Positions 44,361-52,174 of a DNA stretch of 62,077 nucleotides are shown here, piece after piece. Position numbers and translations under genes: made by a program. The notes below the pieces were generated by a model that was given only the letters and a program-made list of their open reading frames with translations, was not told the origin of the DNA and made no database searches. This DNA comes from Clostridia bacterium (GTDB taxonomy: Bacteria > Bacillota > Clostridia > Oscillospirales > Acutalibacteraceae): the NCBI GenBank assembly GCA_017380575.1, contig JAFODS010000040.1, positions 1-62,077 of the forward strand, read 5' to 3'. The stretch's first letter is position 1. Each line of letters begins with the position of its first letter.

Positions 44361-44389
44361 ATTATAACTCTAATCCGACTAAAATACAA
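44361..44389 (-). promoter_or_regulatory. Promoter of the secreted GH95-like gene
   Basis: TTGTAT and a perfect TATAAT are separated by 17 bp on the minus strand. It overlaps the T-tract of the preceding terminator. Confidence 0.7.
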
Positions 44390-44394
44390 GAAAA

Positions 44395-44422
44395 AAAGCA
44401 GAAAGACTTTGCTTTCTGCTTT
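44395..44422 (-). terminator. Terminator of the ackA-DUF188 unit
   Basis: Arms AAAGCAGAAAG and CTTTCTGCTTT with a 6-nt loop are followed by TTTTCTTG on the minus strand. Confidence 0.85.
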
Positions 44423-44426
44423 CGGA

Positions 44427-44858
44427 TTATTGATTTATCAGAAACCTGAGTGTTTCTTCAAACTTCTTATCCTGTTCTGAGGTGCGTTTTGACGGACCTT
44501 TCAGCCTTCCGCCCGCATTACGAATCTTCTTCGAAACATAACGAGAGAAAAGAAGCTCTTCAATATTTTTATCTGTAAACACAAGCCCATTCTGGCTCAA
44601 AGGTACAGCCTTTCGTGCAAGACACATTGCGGCAAGACCATAGTCCTGCGTTACGACGATATCGCCTTGCGAAACAAGATTGACAAGTCTGAAATCCACA
44701 CTGTCTGCACCTTTTTCAACAACAACGGTTTTAGCACCGTCCTTGCTGAATTCGTGCGCTGTATCACAGATTATAAAACACTCAATCGATTTTTCTTTTG
44801 CAATCCTGACGGTGATGTCCACAACGGGACAGCCGTCAGCATCAATAAAAATTTTCAT
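44427..44858 (-). CDS. DUF188 (YaiI/YqxD, UPF0178) family protein
   Basis: It has 143 residues from the ATG at 44858. A TTG at 44873 is also possible, since AAAGGA lies 5 bp before it and it overlaps the ackA stop. KIFIDADGCPVVDITVRIA and VTQDYGLAAMCLARKA, with the C-terminal GGRLKGPSKRTSEQD, are the family landmarks. The fold is PIN-like and the Asp residues could bind metal, but function is not established. It follows ackA directly and shares its transcript. Confidence 0.85.
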   Translation of the reverse strand: MKIFIDADGCPVVDITVRIAKEKSIECFIICDTAHEFSKDGAKTVVVEKGADSVDFRLVNLVSQGDIVVTQDYGLAAMCLARKAVPLSQNGLVFTDKNIEELLFSRYVSKKIRNAGGRLKGPSKRTSEQDKKFEETLRFLINQ

Positions 44859-44865
44859 CGGTTGA

Positions 44866-46068
44866 TCAGCCAACGATTTCCTTTGTATCTCTTGCGATCA
44901 TAAGCTCTTCGTTTGTGCAAACAACATAAACCTTAACCTTTGAGTCAGGAGTTGAGATTTCGCCCTCAGGACCTCTTCTCATTGCATTGTTTACATCATA
45001 GTTGATTTCAACACCCATAAACTTGAGCTTGTCACATACACGGTCTCTGTACTGCGGATTGTTTTCGCCGATACCGCCTGTGAATACGATTGCATCAACG
45101 CCGCCCATAGCTGCTGCATAGCTACCGATGTACTTTGTAAGCTGGTGGCAGAGCATTGACTCAACAAGCTTTGCTCTTTCGTCGCCTTCCTTAGCACGAG
45201 CTTCGATTGTTCTGTTGTCGCTTGTACCGCAAACGCCGAGCATACCTGACTTCTTGTTCATAACTGAATCCATCTGGTCAGGTGTGAGGCCTTCCTTCTT
45301 CATAATGATAGGAACGATAGCCGGGTCGATTGAACCGCAACGTGTACCCATCATAATGCCTTCAAGAGGTGTAACACCCATTGTTGTATCGAAGCACTTA
45401 CCGTCAACAACAGCAGCGATTGAAGAACCGTTACCGAGGTGACATGTGATAACCTTGCTGTGCTCGGGATTGCCGAGGAGCTCGATTGTCTTAGCACTTA
45501 CGAAACGGTGAGATGTACCGTGGAAGCCGTAACGACGGATACCGTACTTCTCGTAGTACTCATAAGGAAGAGCATACATATATGCATAGTCAGGCATTGT
45601 CTGATGGAAGCCTGTATCAAAAACAGCAACCTGCGGAACATCCTTCATAATAGCCTGGCAAGCCTTGATACCTGTAAGGTTTGCAGGATTGTGAAGCGGG
45701 CCCCATTCAAAGCACTCTTTGATTGTTTCTTCAACTTCGGGAGTTACAAGAACTGAACCGCTGAACTTTTCAGCACCGTGAAGAACGCGGTGACCGACAG
45801 CATCGATTTCGCTCATTGATGCGATAACGCCGTTTTCTGCACTTGTAAGTGCGTCAACAACAATCTGGATAGCTGTTGCGTGGTCAGGCATATCAACGGG
45901 CTTGTCCTTAATGTTTTTGCTTTCATCTGCAGGAACCTTGTGTGTGAATGCGCTGTTGTCATTACCAAGCTGTTCGCAGATACCCTTTGCAAGAACTGTC
46001 TCATTTTCCATATCAAAAAGCTGATACTTAAGTGATGAGCTACCTGCATTAATAACAAGAATTTTCAT
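44866..46068 (-). CDS. ackA: Acetate kinase
   Basis: It has 400 residues, full length, from the ATG at 46068 with GGAGGG upstream. It interconverts acetyl-phosphate plus ADP with acetate plus ATP in the cytoplasm. Signatures are VINAGSSSLKYQLF at the N-terminus, GHRVLHGAEKF, RRYGFHGTSHRFVS with the catalytic Arg and His region, and FTGGIGENNPQYR. pta is not next to it in this window. The gene is divergent from tmcAL and has a good promoter at 46111-46139. Confidence 0.97.
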   Translation of the reverse strand: MKILVINAGSSSLKYQLFDMENETVLAKGICEQLGNDNSAFTHKVPADESKNIKDKPVDMPDHATAIQIVVDALTSAENGVIASMSEIDAVGHRVLHGAEKFSGSVLVTPEVEETIKECFEWGPLHNPANLTGIKACQAIMKDVPQVAVFDTGFHQTMPDYAYMYALPYEYYEKYGIRRYGFHGTSHRFVSAKTIELLGNPEHSKVITCHLGNGSSIAAVVDGKCFDTTMGVTPLEGIMMGTRCGSIDPAIVPIIMKKEGLTPDQMDSVMNKKSGMLGVCGTSDNRTIEARAKEGDERAKLVESMLCHQLTKYIGSYAAAMGGVDAIVFTGGIGENNPQYRDRVCDKLKFMGVEINYDVNNAMRRGPEGEISTPDSKVKVYVVCTNEELMIARDTKEIVG

Positions 46069-46110
46069 GAATTTCCCTCCAACATATTGTATCAATTTGA
46101 TTTCTGTTAT

Positions 46111-46139
46111 ATTATAAACACATAGATGATGTTTTTCAA
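46111..46139 (-). promoter_or_regulatory. Promoter of ackA
   Basis: TTGAAA and a perfect TATAAT are separated by 17 bp on the minus strand. It lies within the 100-bp gap shared with divergent tmcAL. Confidence 0.75.
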
Positions 46140-46168
46140 GCAAAATTTTGCATTTTGGAGGATAAAAT

Positions 46169-47365
46169 ATGAAAATCGGAGGAATTGTTGCAGAATATAA
46201 CCCTTTTCACAACGGGCATAAGTATCAGTTGCAGAAATCCGTTGAAACAGGCGAGCTGACACACACCGTTGCGGTTATGAGTTCGAACTATGTTCAGCGT
46301 GGCGAAGCTGCCATTGTTTCAAAATGGGCAAGGGCTGAAATGGCTGTTAAAAACGGTGTTGACCTCGTTATTGAATTGCCTACCCTTTGGAGCTCCTCCT
46401 ACGCTCAAAGATTTGCTTTGGGTGCCGTTTCTCTTCTTGATGCACTCGGTTGTGTTGACGTACTCAGCTTCGGAAGCGAAATCGGAAATATCGATGAGCT
46501 GATCGCTTGCAAAAACGCAATCAACAGCGATGAAGTTAAAGAACGTTTGAAAGAAAATCTTGACCTTGGTCTCGGATTTGCAACAGCACGTGCTGAAGCA
46601 CTCCGTTCAGTCTGCGGAAACAGATTTTTTGACATACTTGAAGGTGCAAACAACACGCTCGGAATTGAATATCTCAACGCACTTGATACACTCGCTTCTG
46701 ACATCGTTCCGATGACAATCCGCAGAAAGGGTGCCGCACACGATTCGATAATGAGAAGTGACAACTTCGCTTCCGCTTCTGAAATAAGACGAATGATACG
46801 AGAAAACAACAGGGAATGGGAAATGTATGTTCCTCAGAGTGTTGCTGATATATACAGACGTGAAGCAAGCGAAGAGAAAGCTCCGTGTCTTAATGAAAAG
46901 CTTGAATTCAGCATTCTTTGCTGTATGCGACAGCTCAGTGCAGAAGACATCGGTCTTTCACCTGACGTGAGTGAAGGAATTGAATACAGGATTCACGATG
47001 CCGCACTAAAAGCAAGAACTCTTGACGAGCTTTACAGCCTTGCTAAAACCAAGAGATATTCCCATGCGAGAATAAGAAGAATTGTACTTCACGCTTTTAT
47101 GGGATTCACAAAGGACGATTACAAGGGAAAACCGCCTTACATCCACGTGCTCGCAATGAACGACAAAGGAAAAGAAATCCTTAAAGAAGCTAAGGAGAAG
47201 GCAAAGCTTCCGATTGTTACAAAGGCTTCTGACTTCGATGAGCTTGACGAGTACGGCAAACACGTTTTCTCTCTTGAGGATATGTGTACGGATGTTTTCT
47301 CACTCTCCTCACCTGCTATTCTTCCATGCGGACGTGAAAAGACAAGCGGAATAATTGTTTTGTAA
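46169..47365 (+). CDS. tmcAL: tRNA(Met) cytidine acetate ligase TmcAL
   Basis: It has 398 residues. GIVAEYNPFHNGHKYQL holds the nucleotidyltransferase HxGH motif, followed by AVMSSNYVQRGEAAIVSKWARAEMAV typical of the family formerly called YlbM. TmcAL activates acetate with ATP and forms N4-acetylcytidine at the wobble base of elongator tRNA-Met. GGAGG lies 9 bp before the ATG. It is divergent from ackA, which is the enzyme making free acetate; this neighbourhood recurs in Firmicutes. Confidence 0.93.
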   Translation: MKIGGIVAEYNPFHNGHKYQLQKSVETGELTHTVAVMSSNYVQRGEAAIVSKWARAEMAVKNGVDLVIELPTLWSSSYAQRFALGAVSLLDALGCVDVLSFGSEIGNIDELIACKNAINSDEVKERLKENLDLGLGFATARAEALRSVCGNRFFDILEGANNTLGIEYLNALDTLASDIVPMTIRRKGAAHDSIMRSDNFASASEIRRMIRENNREWEMYVPQSVADIYRREASEEKAPCLNEKLEFSILCCMRQLSAEDIGLSPDVSEGIEYRIHDAALKARTLDELYSLAKTKRYSHARIRRIVLHAFMGFTKDDYKGKPPYIHVLAMNDKGKEILKEAKEKAKLPIVTKASDFDELDEYGKHVFSLEDMCTDVFSLSSPAILPCGREKTSGIIVL

Positions 47366-47396
47366 AAGCTGTAATTTTATATTTATCCATATAAAA

Positions 47397-47428
47397 AACG
47401 GAGATAATTCACTCGAATTATCTCCGTT
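47397..47428. terminator. Bidirectional terminator between tmcAL and ispH-rpsA
   Basis: Arms AACGGAGATAATTC and GAATTATCTCCGTT with a 4-nt loop. T-rich flanks follow on the plus strand (AATTTTG) and on the minus strand (TTTTTATATGG). Confidence 0.85.
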
Positions 47429-47442
47429 AATTTTGTTATTGA

Positions 47443-49476
47443 TTATTCCTCAACAGGTGCTTCTGCTGCTTCCTCAGCAACTTCTTCAACTGCCTCTTCC
47501 TCTGCCTTAGGAGCGAGGAGAGCACGGATTGAAAGGCTTACACGGCTCTTGTCAAAATCGATAGCTGTGATCTTGCAAGTAACCTTTTCGCCAACCTTAA
47601 GAACATCCTGCGGCTTGCTGATGTGCTGATCAGCAATCTGAGAAATGTGGATAAGACCGTCGATGCCCGGGATAACTGTTGCGAATGCACCGAATGTTGT
47701 CATACCAACGATTTCTGATTCGATAACAGTATCAACAGGATAGTCACGGCGAAGGATTTCCCAAGGATTGTCCTCTGCCTTCTTGTAGCCGAGAGAAATC
47801 TTCTTGTTTTCCTTGTCAAGTGACTTAACGAAAACTTCGATTTCCTGACCAACAGCAAGAACGTCTGACGGATGCTTGATTCTCTTCCATGAAAGCTCAG
47901 AGATATGTACCATACCGTCTACGCCACCGATGTCAACGAATGCACCGTAGTTTGTGAGTGACTTAACTGTACCCTGGTAAACCTGGCCTTCTTCAGCCTG
48001 TGCCCAGAATGCTTCTTCCTGAGCCTTGCGAGCTTCTCTGAGAACTGCCTTGATTGAACCAACAGCCTTTTTACGGCCGCGTTCTGCCTTAACTTCGATA
48101 ATCTTAAGATCTACCTTTGTCTTAAGAAGATCGTCAAGTGAGTCGCCTCTTGATGCTGTTGCAAGAGATGCGGGAACGAATACTCTTACACCGTTTGTGA
48201 TAACGATAACGCCGCCCTTGATAACGTCAGCAACTGTACCTGAAAGAACCTCGTCGTTCTCCTTAGCTGCTTCGATCTTGTCCCAAGCGCCCTGAGCGTC
48301 AAATCTTTTCTTAGAAAGCATAATTGTGCCTTCCTGATCGTTTGTCTTCATGATGATGAGACCGATTTCGTCGCCGATCTTGAGTTCCTTCATAGGATCT
48401 GCTGTAGGATCTGCACTGTACTCGTCAGCAGGAACATATCCTGTCTGCTTTCTGCCGATATCAACCTGAATCTCGCTCGGAGAAATACCTGTTACGATAC
48501 CGCGGACTTTCTGGTCTGTGCTCATATTTTTAAGAGACTCTTCGAGTGCCTCCATAAAACTCATATCTTCAGCGTTAGAAGTAACTGCCACCTCCTCTGC
48601 TGTTTCAATAACGTTTTCGATTGCGTTTGTGTTTTCCGACATTGTTGAAAGTACCTCCTTTATGATTGCCGCCGGAGTCGATGCCCCTGCGGTGACACCT
48701 ACCTTTTCGCATCCGCTGAAACTAATCGAAGAAAGTTCCTTTGCAGTTTCGATAAGATAGGTCGGACAACAGTTCTCACACACAGCCTTCAACTTCGCGG
48801 TGTTTGAGCTTTGCCGTCCTCCTACTATAATCATAGCGTCACAGGTTTCGGCTAAACGCATTGCCTCTTCCTGTCGCTCGTTAGTAGCACTACATATTGT
48901 ATCAAATATTCTTGCGTTTGTATAGTGTTTTTTTATTTTTTTTAAACATTTTTCGTATTCTACGGTGTTAAACGTCGTCTGCCAGACCACAATTGTTTCT
49001 TTTTGGGAACAATCTTTGTCGTTTTCGGCAAATTTTTCTAAATCTTCGCCGTTTTTGAACACTATACTTTCGCCCTTGCAGTAGCTTCGTATACCCTGCA
49101 CCTCGGGGTGATTTTCGTCCCCTGCAATTAAAACAAGCGTATTCTCGTCTGAATTTTCGGTGATAATCTTATGAATCTTACGGACAAACGGACAGGTTGC
49201 GTCGCAGAAATCGATATTTTTTTCTTTCAGCGTATCGATAACCTTCTTTTCAACTCCATGTGTGCGGATAACAAGCTTTGTATCCTGCGGCACATCATTT
49301 TCGTCCAAGATTATCTTAACACCTTTACTTTCAAGGTCCTCTATCACCTGAGGATTATGGATAATCGGACCGAGAGTGCAGACCTTTTCTCCGTCTTCGA
49401 CCATTTTGTAAAGCATATCCACAGCTCTGTTTACACCAAAGCAGAAGCCTGCAGTTTTTGCAAGTTTAATTTCCAT
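47443..49476 (-). CDS. ispH: IspH (HMB-PP reductase) fused to ribosomal protein S1-like domains
   Basis: It has 677 residues. Residues 1-285 are IspH, the last enzyme of the MEP isoprenoid pathway; the cluster Cys are in AGFCFGVNRA, FCDATCPFV and ICSATNERQ. After an acidic linker, four S1 RNA-binding domains follow at about 320-390, 400-475, 488-560 and 573-648 (GTVKSLTNYGAFVDIGGVDG, VGMTTFGAFATVIPGIDG). An acidic tail (EEEAVEEVAEEAAEAP) ends the protein. This fusion is well known in Clostridia. It overlaps plsC by 11 bp and is last in a four-gene operon. GGGAGAAAGG precedes the start. Confidence 0.95.
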   Translation of the reverse strand: MEIKLAKTAGFCFGVNRAVDMLYKMVEDGEKVCTLGPIIHNPQVIEDLESKGVKIILDENDVPQDTKLVIRTHGVEKKVIDTLKEKNIDFCDATCPFVRKIHKIITENSDENTLVLIAGDENHPEVQGIRSYCKGESIVFKNGEDLEKFAENDKDCSQKETIVVWQTTFNTVEYEKCLKKIKKHYTNARIFDTICSATNERQEEAMRLAETCDAMIIVGGRQSSNTAKLKAVCENCCPTYLIETAKELSSISFSGCEKVGVTAGASTPAAIIKEVLSTMSENTNAIENVIETAEEVAVTSNAEDMSFMEALEESLKNMSTDQKVRGIVTGISPSEIQVDIGRKQTGYVPADEYSADPTADPMKELKIGDEIGLIIMKTNDQEGTIMLSKKRFDAQGAWDKIEAAKENDEVLSGTVADVIKGGVIVITNGVRVFVPASLATASRGDSLDDLLKTKVDLKIIEVKAERGRKKAVGSIKAVLREARKAQEEAFWAQAEEGQVYQGTVKSLTNYGAFVDIGGVDGMVHISELSWKRIKHPSDVLAVGQEIEVFVKSLDKENKKISLGYKKAEDNPWEILRRDYPVDTVIESEIVGMTTFGAFATVIPGIDGLIHISQIADQHISKPQDVLKVGEKVTCKITAIDFDKSRVSLSIRALLAPKAEEEAVEEVAEEAAEAPVEE

Positions 49477-50110
49477 GACCTTTCTCCCAGAGTTCAGTAA
49501 TTTTTTCCATTATATAATTGGTTGCGTACCTCAGATCCTTCATCCGCATACTGTCGGGATCAAATTTCAAATCCGCATGCGGAATCGGTTTTCCGTATCT
49601 CACCGTAAGCTTTGTGCCGAGCTTTCCTTTGTCGCAAGTATAAATTGAAACAGGCACAACATCACATTTGCAAACCTTTGCTATGCAGCACGCACCGCCC
49701 TTACCCTTTTTCGGAGTAAAGTCAGGCGAACGTGTACCTTCAGGGAAGATTCCGAGTATGTCGCCCTGATTCACAACATCGATTGCGTAGTTGATTGCAT
49801 CTTCGTCGAACTTAGTTCTGTCAACCGGAAATGCATTAAGCTGAGTCAGGAACCAGCCTATCGGCTTATATTTAAAAAGCTCATTCTTAGCCATAAAATG
49901 CATCGGCCTTTTGCAGGCAATTGCGATAATTACCGGGTCAAGTGCCATCACATGATTTGAAGCAAGGATGAACCCGCCCTTTTGAGGCAGATTTTCAACG
50001 CCGATATACCTCATTCTGTACTTCAGTCTTATTATAATATTCGCTAACGGTCTGAGAATGCGGTATACAAAACGTGAGTGTTTTTTACTGAAATCGAATT
50101 TATATGACAT
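49466..50110 (-). CDS. plsC: 1-acyl-sn-glycerol-3-phosphate acyltransferase (PlsC-like)
   Basis: It has 214 residues. LASNHVMALDPVI holds the HxxxxD catalytic motif, and GIFPEGTRSP is the phosphate-binding EGTR motif. It adds the second acyl chain to lysophosphatidic acid at the inner membrane. TGAGG 6 bp upstream, overlapping the cmk stop region, serves as ribosome binding site. Gene order cmk-plsC-ispH/rpsA is conserved in Clostridia. Confidence 0.93.
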   Translation of the reverse strand: MSYKFDFSKKHSRFVYRILRPLANIIIRLKYRMRYIGVENLPQKGGFILASNHVMALDPVIIAIACKRPMHFMAKNELFKYKPIGWFLTQLNAFPVDRTKFDEDAINYAIDVVNQGDILGIFPEGTRSPDFTPKKGKGGACCIAKVCKCDVVPVSIYTCDKGKLGTKLTVRYGKPIPHADLKFDPDSMRMKDLRYATNYIMEKITELWEKGHGN

Positions 50111-50118
50111 CGGTTACC

Positions 50119-50787
50119 TCAACCCAATTTTTCTTTGATAATACCGATAACAAGTGCTGTTCCTTCTTCAAGGTTGCAACCGCTGTTATCAACAAGCAAT
50201 GCATCTTCAGCCTGCTTAAGGGGAGCAATTTCACGGTGAGAATCCTGATAGTCACGCTTGTTGATGTCATCAAGAACATCCTGAAATTCAACCTTCTCGC
50301 CCTTTTCGATAAGCTCCTTGTATCTTCTTTCAGCTCTTGCCTCGGGTGAAGCTGTAAGGAAAAGCTTTATCTGTGCATCAGGAAGAACAACCGTACCGAT
50401 ATCTCTGCCGTCCATAATGCAGTTGTTATTTTTTGCAATATCTCTCTGCAAGTCAAAGAGGAATGTTCTGACAGCAGGAATAGCTGAAACATTTGAAGCA
50501 CCCATTGAAGCTTCGGGAGTTCTGATTGCATCAGAAACGTCTTCACCGTTAAGGAAAACGTGCTGTGCACCGTCAACAAAACCGAGCTTTACCTCGATAT
50601 CCTTAAGAGTTGCTGTTACAGCTTCTGCATCCTTTGTGTCTATACCCTTACGGATTGAGTAAAGACCGACTGTTCTGTAAAGAGCACCTGTGTCAACATA
50701 AATATATCCGAGTTCCTTTGAAACGAGTTTTGCGATACTGCTTTTGCCTGCACCTGCAGGTCCGTCAATTGCGATATTGATAGCCAT
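50119..50787 (-). CDS. cmk: Cytidylate kinase
   Basis: It has 222 residues from the ATG at 50787 with GGAGGA upstream; the frame is open further but the extra residues are unlike the family. INIAIDGPAGAGKSSIAKLVS is the Walker A segment with the typical cmk context, YVDTGALYRTVGLY the CMP-binding site, and MDGRDIGTVVLPDA plus ASPEARAERRYKEL the later conserved parts. It phosphorylates CMP and dCMP. It lies 16 bp after the oxidoreductase gene and 8 bp before plsC. Confidence 0.95.
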   Translation of the reverse strand: MAINIAIDGPAGAGKSSIAKLVSKELGYIYVDTGALYRTVGLYSIRKGIDTKDAEAVTATLKDIEVKLGFVDGAQHVFLNGEDVSDAIRTPEASMGASNVSAIPAVRTFLFDLQRDIAKNNNCIMDGRDIGTVVLPDAQIKLFLTASPEARAERRYKELIEKGEKVEFQDVLDDINKRDYQDSHREIAPLKQAEDALLVDNSGCNLEEGTALVIGIIKEKLG

Positions 50788-50803
50788 AAAAAATATCCTC
50801 CGT

Positions 50804-52039
50804 TTATATATTCTCGCCTGCAAGCCTACCTGTTGAAAATGCGATTTGCAGATTAAATCCGCCCGTGTACGCATCAACATCGATTACCTCGCCGGCAAAG
50901 TAAAGACCTTTCAAAATTTTTGATTCCATTGTTTTCGGATTGATTTCCGAAACACTTACTCCGCCCGAAGTAATGATAGCCTCGTCTATCGGACGGAAAC
51001 CTTTAACAGTGACCTTAAATTCTTTGAGCAACTGTACAAGACGGTGGCGTTCTTCCCTCGTTATCTGGTTCACCTTTACAGTCGGCTTGATTCCGCTGAG
51101 CTTTGCAACAACGGGAATAAGCTTTCTCGGCAGAAGTGCACCAAGTGAATTGATATAGTTTTTATTAGTATTTTCTGAAAAATCCCTGAGTATTCTTGCA
51201 TCAAGCTGTTCAAAGTCGAGTGCAGGTTTGAGGTCGATATAAATAATATATCTTCCCTTTTCCATATCACGAAGATGTGAGCTTGCAGAAAGTACCATCG
51301 GACCCGATACGCCAAAATGAGTAAACAGCATTTCTCCGAAATCTTCATAAACGACTTTGTTGTTTTTCTTTGTATCAACGACTTTCATACCTACATTACG
51401 AAGAGAAAGTCCCATAAGCTCGGAACAGAAGCCTTCGTGTGCATTCAGCGGTACAAGCGACGGCTTCGGCTCAACGATTGTATGACCTGCCTGACGTGCA
51501 AGGTCATATCCGTCACCTGTTGAACCTGTTGCCTGATAGGACATACCTCCCGTTGCAATAAGCACACTGTCAGCATAGAACTCTTCATCATCAAAGGTAC
51601 GTACACCTTTGAGCTCACCGTTTTCAATGATAAGCTCTTTTGCACGTGCATTGACAACCTCTGCACCGTCATCCGTTCCGTAATGTACAAGTGCATCAAC
51701 AATATCAAGAGCCTTGTCCGACACAGGGAAAACACGGTTTCCTCTTTCACATTTGAGAGGAACTCCCATATCTTCAATAAGCTCAATTGTATCCTGAGGC
51801 ATAAAATTCGAAAAAGCACTGTAAAGAAAACGTCCGTTGACAGGAACATTAGCAATAAGCTCGTTCAGCTCCTTACAGTTATTCGTAACATTGCATCTGC
51901 CCTTACCCGTAATAACAACCTTACGTGCAGGTCTTTCGTTACGTTCAAGTATCGTAACATCCTTACCCAAACCGGATGCAGTGCCTGCTGCGATAAGTCC
52001 CGCCGCACCTGCTCCTATTATCAATACCTTATCTGCCAT
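50804..52039 (-). CDS. HI0933-like (BaiN/RdsA) FAD-dependent oxidoreductase
   Basis: It has 411 residues from the ATG at 52039 with TTGGAGA upstream. VLIIGAGAAGLIAAGTASGLG is the dinucleotide-binding motif for FAD, NERPARKVVITGKGRCNVTN is the characteristic second segment of the family, and the C-terminus GLYFAGEVIDVDAYTGGFNLQIAFSTGR binds FAD as well. Members have been linked to aminoacetone oxidation and to bile acid reduction (BaiN) but the physiological role is unsettled. It is the first gene of the operon with cmk, plsC and ispH-rpsA, an order common in Clostridia. Confidence 0.9.
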   Translation of the reverse strand: MADKVLIIGAGAAGLIAAGTASGLGKDVTILERNERPARKVVITGKGRCNVTNNCKELNELIANVPVNGRFLYSAFSNFMPQDTIELIEDMGVPLKCERGNRVFPVSDKALDIVDALVHYGTDDGAEVVNARAKELIIENGELKGVRTFDDEEFYADSVLIATGGMSYQATGSTGDGYDLARQAGHTIVEPKPSLVPLNAHEGFCSELMGLSLRNVGMKVVDTKKNNKVVYEDFGEMLFTHFGVSGPMVLSASSHLRDMEKGRYIIYIDLKPALDFEQLDARILRDFSENTNKNYINSLGALLPRKLIPVVAKLSGIKPTVKVNQITREERHRLVQLLKEFKVTVKGFRPIDEAIITSGGVSVSEINPKTMESKILKGLYFAGEVIDVDAYTGGFNLQIAFSTGRLAGENI

Positions 52040-52076
52040 AATTTCTCCAATCCTGAATACACAATAATACTCATAT

Positions 52077-52105
52077 ATTTTATAATAAAAAAACGAAAAT
52101 TGCAA
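52077..52105 (-). promoter_or_regulatory. Promoter of the oxidoreductase-cmk-plsC-ispH operon
   Basis: TTGCAA and TAAAAT are separated by 17 bp on the minus strand. Confidence 0.65.
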
Positions 52106-52114
52106 TACAAGCAA

Positions 52115-52144
52115 TTGACTTTAATTGTATAAATAAGGTATACT
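52115..52144 (+). promoter_or_regulatory. Promoter of the GH95-HAD unit
   Basis: TTGACT and TATACT are separated by 18 bp, ending 30 bp before the ATG. It is divergent from and adjacent to the promoter at 52077-52105. Confidence 0.6.
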
Positions 52145-52174
52145 TAATTTATACTTAATTACGGAGGTAATTTT

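Noticed and set aside
44859-44873. TTG start for the DUF188 gene
   Set aside because: Family members begin at the MKIF(I/V)DADGCP segment; the TTG remains possible because AAAGGA is well spaced to it.
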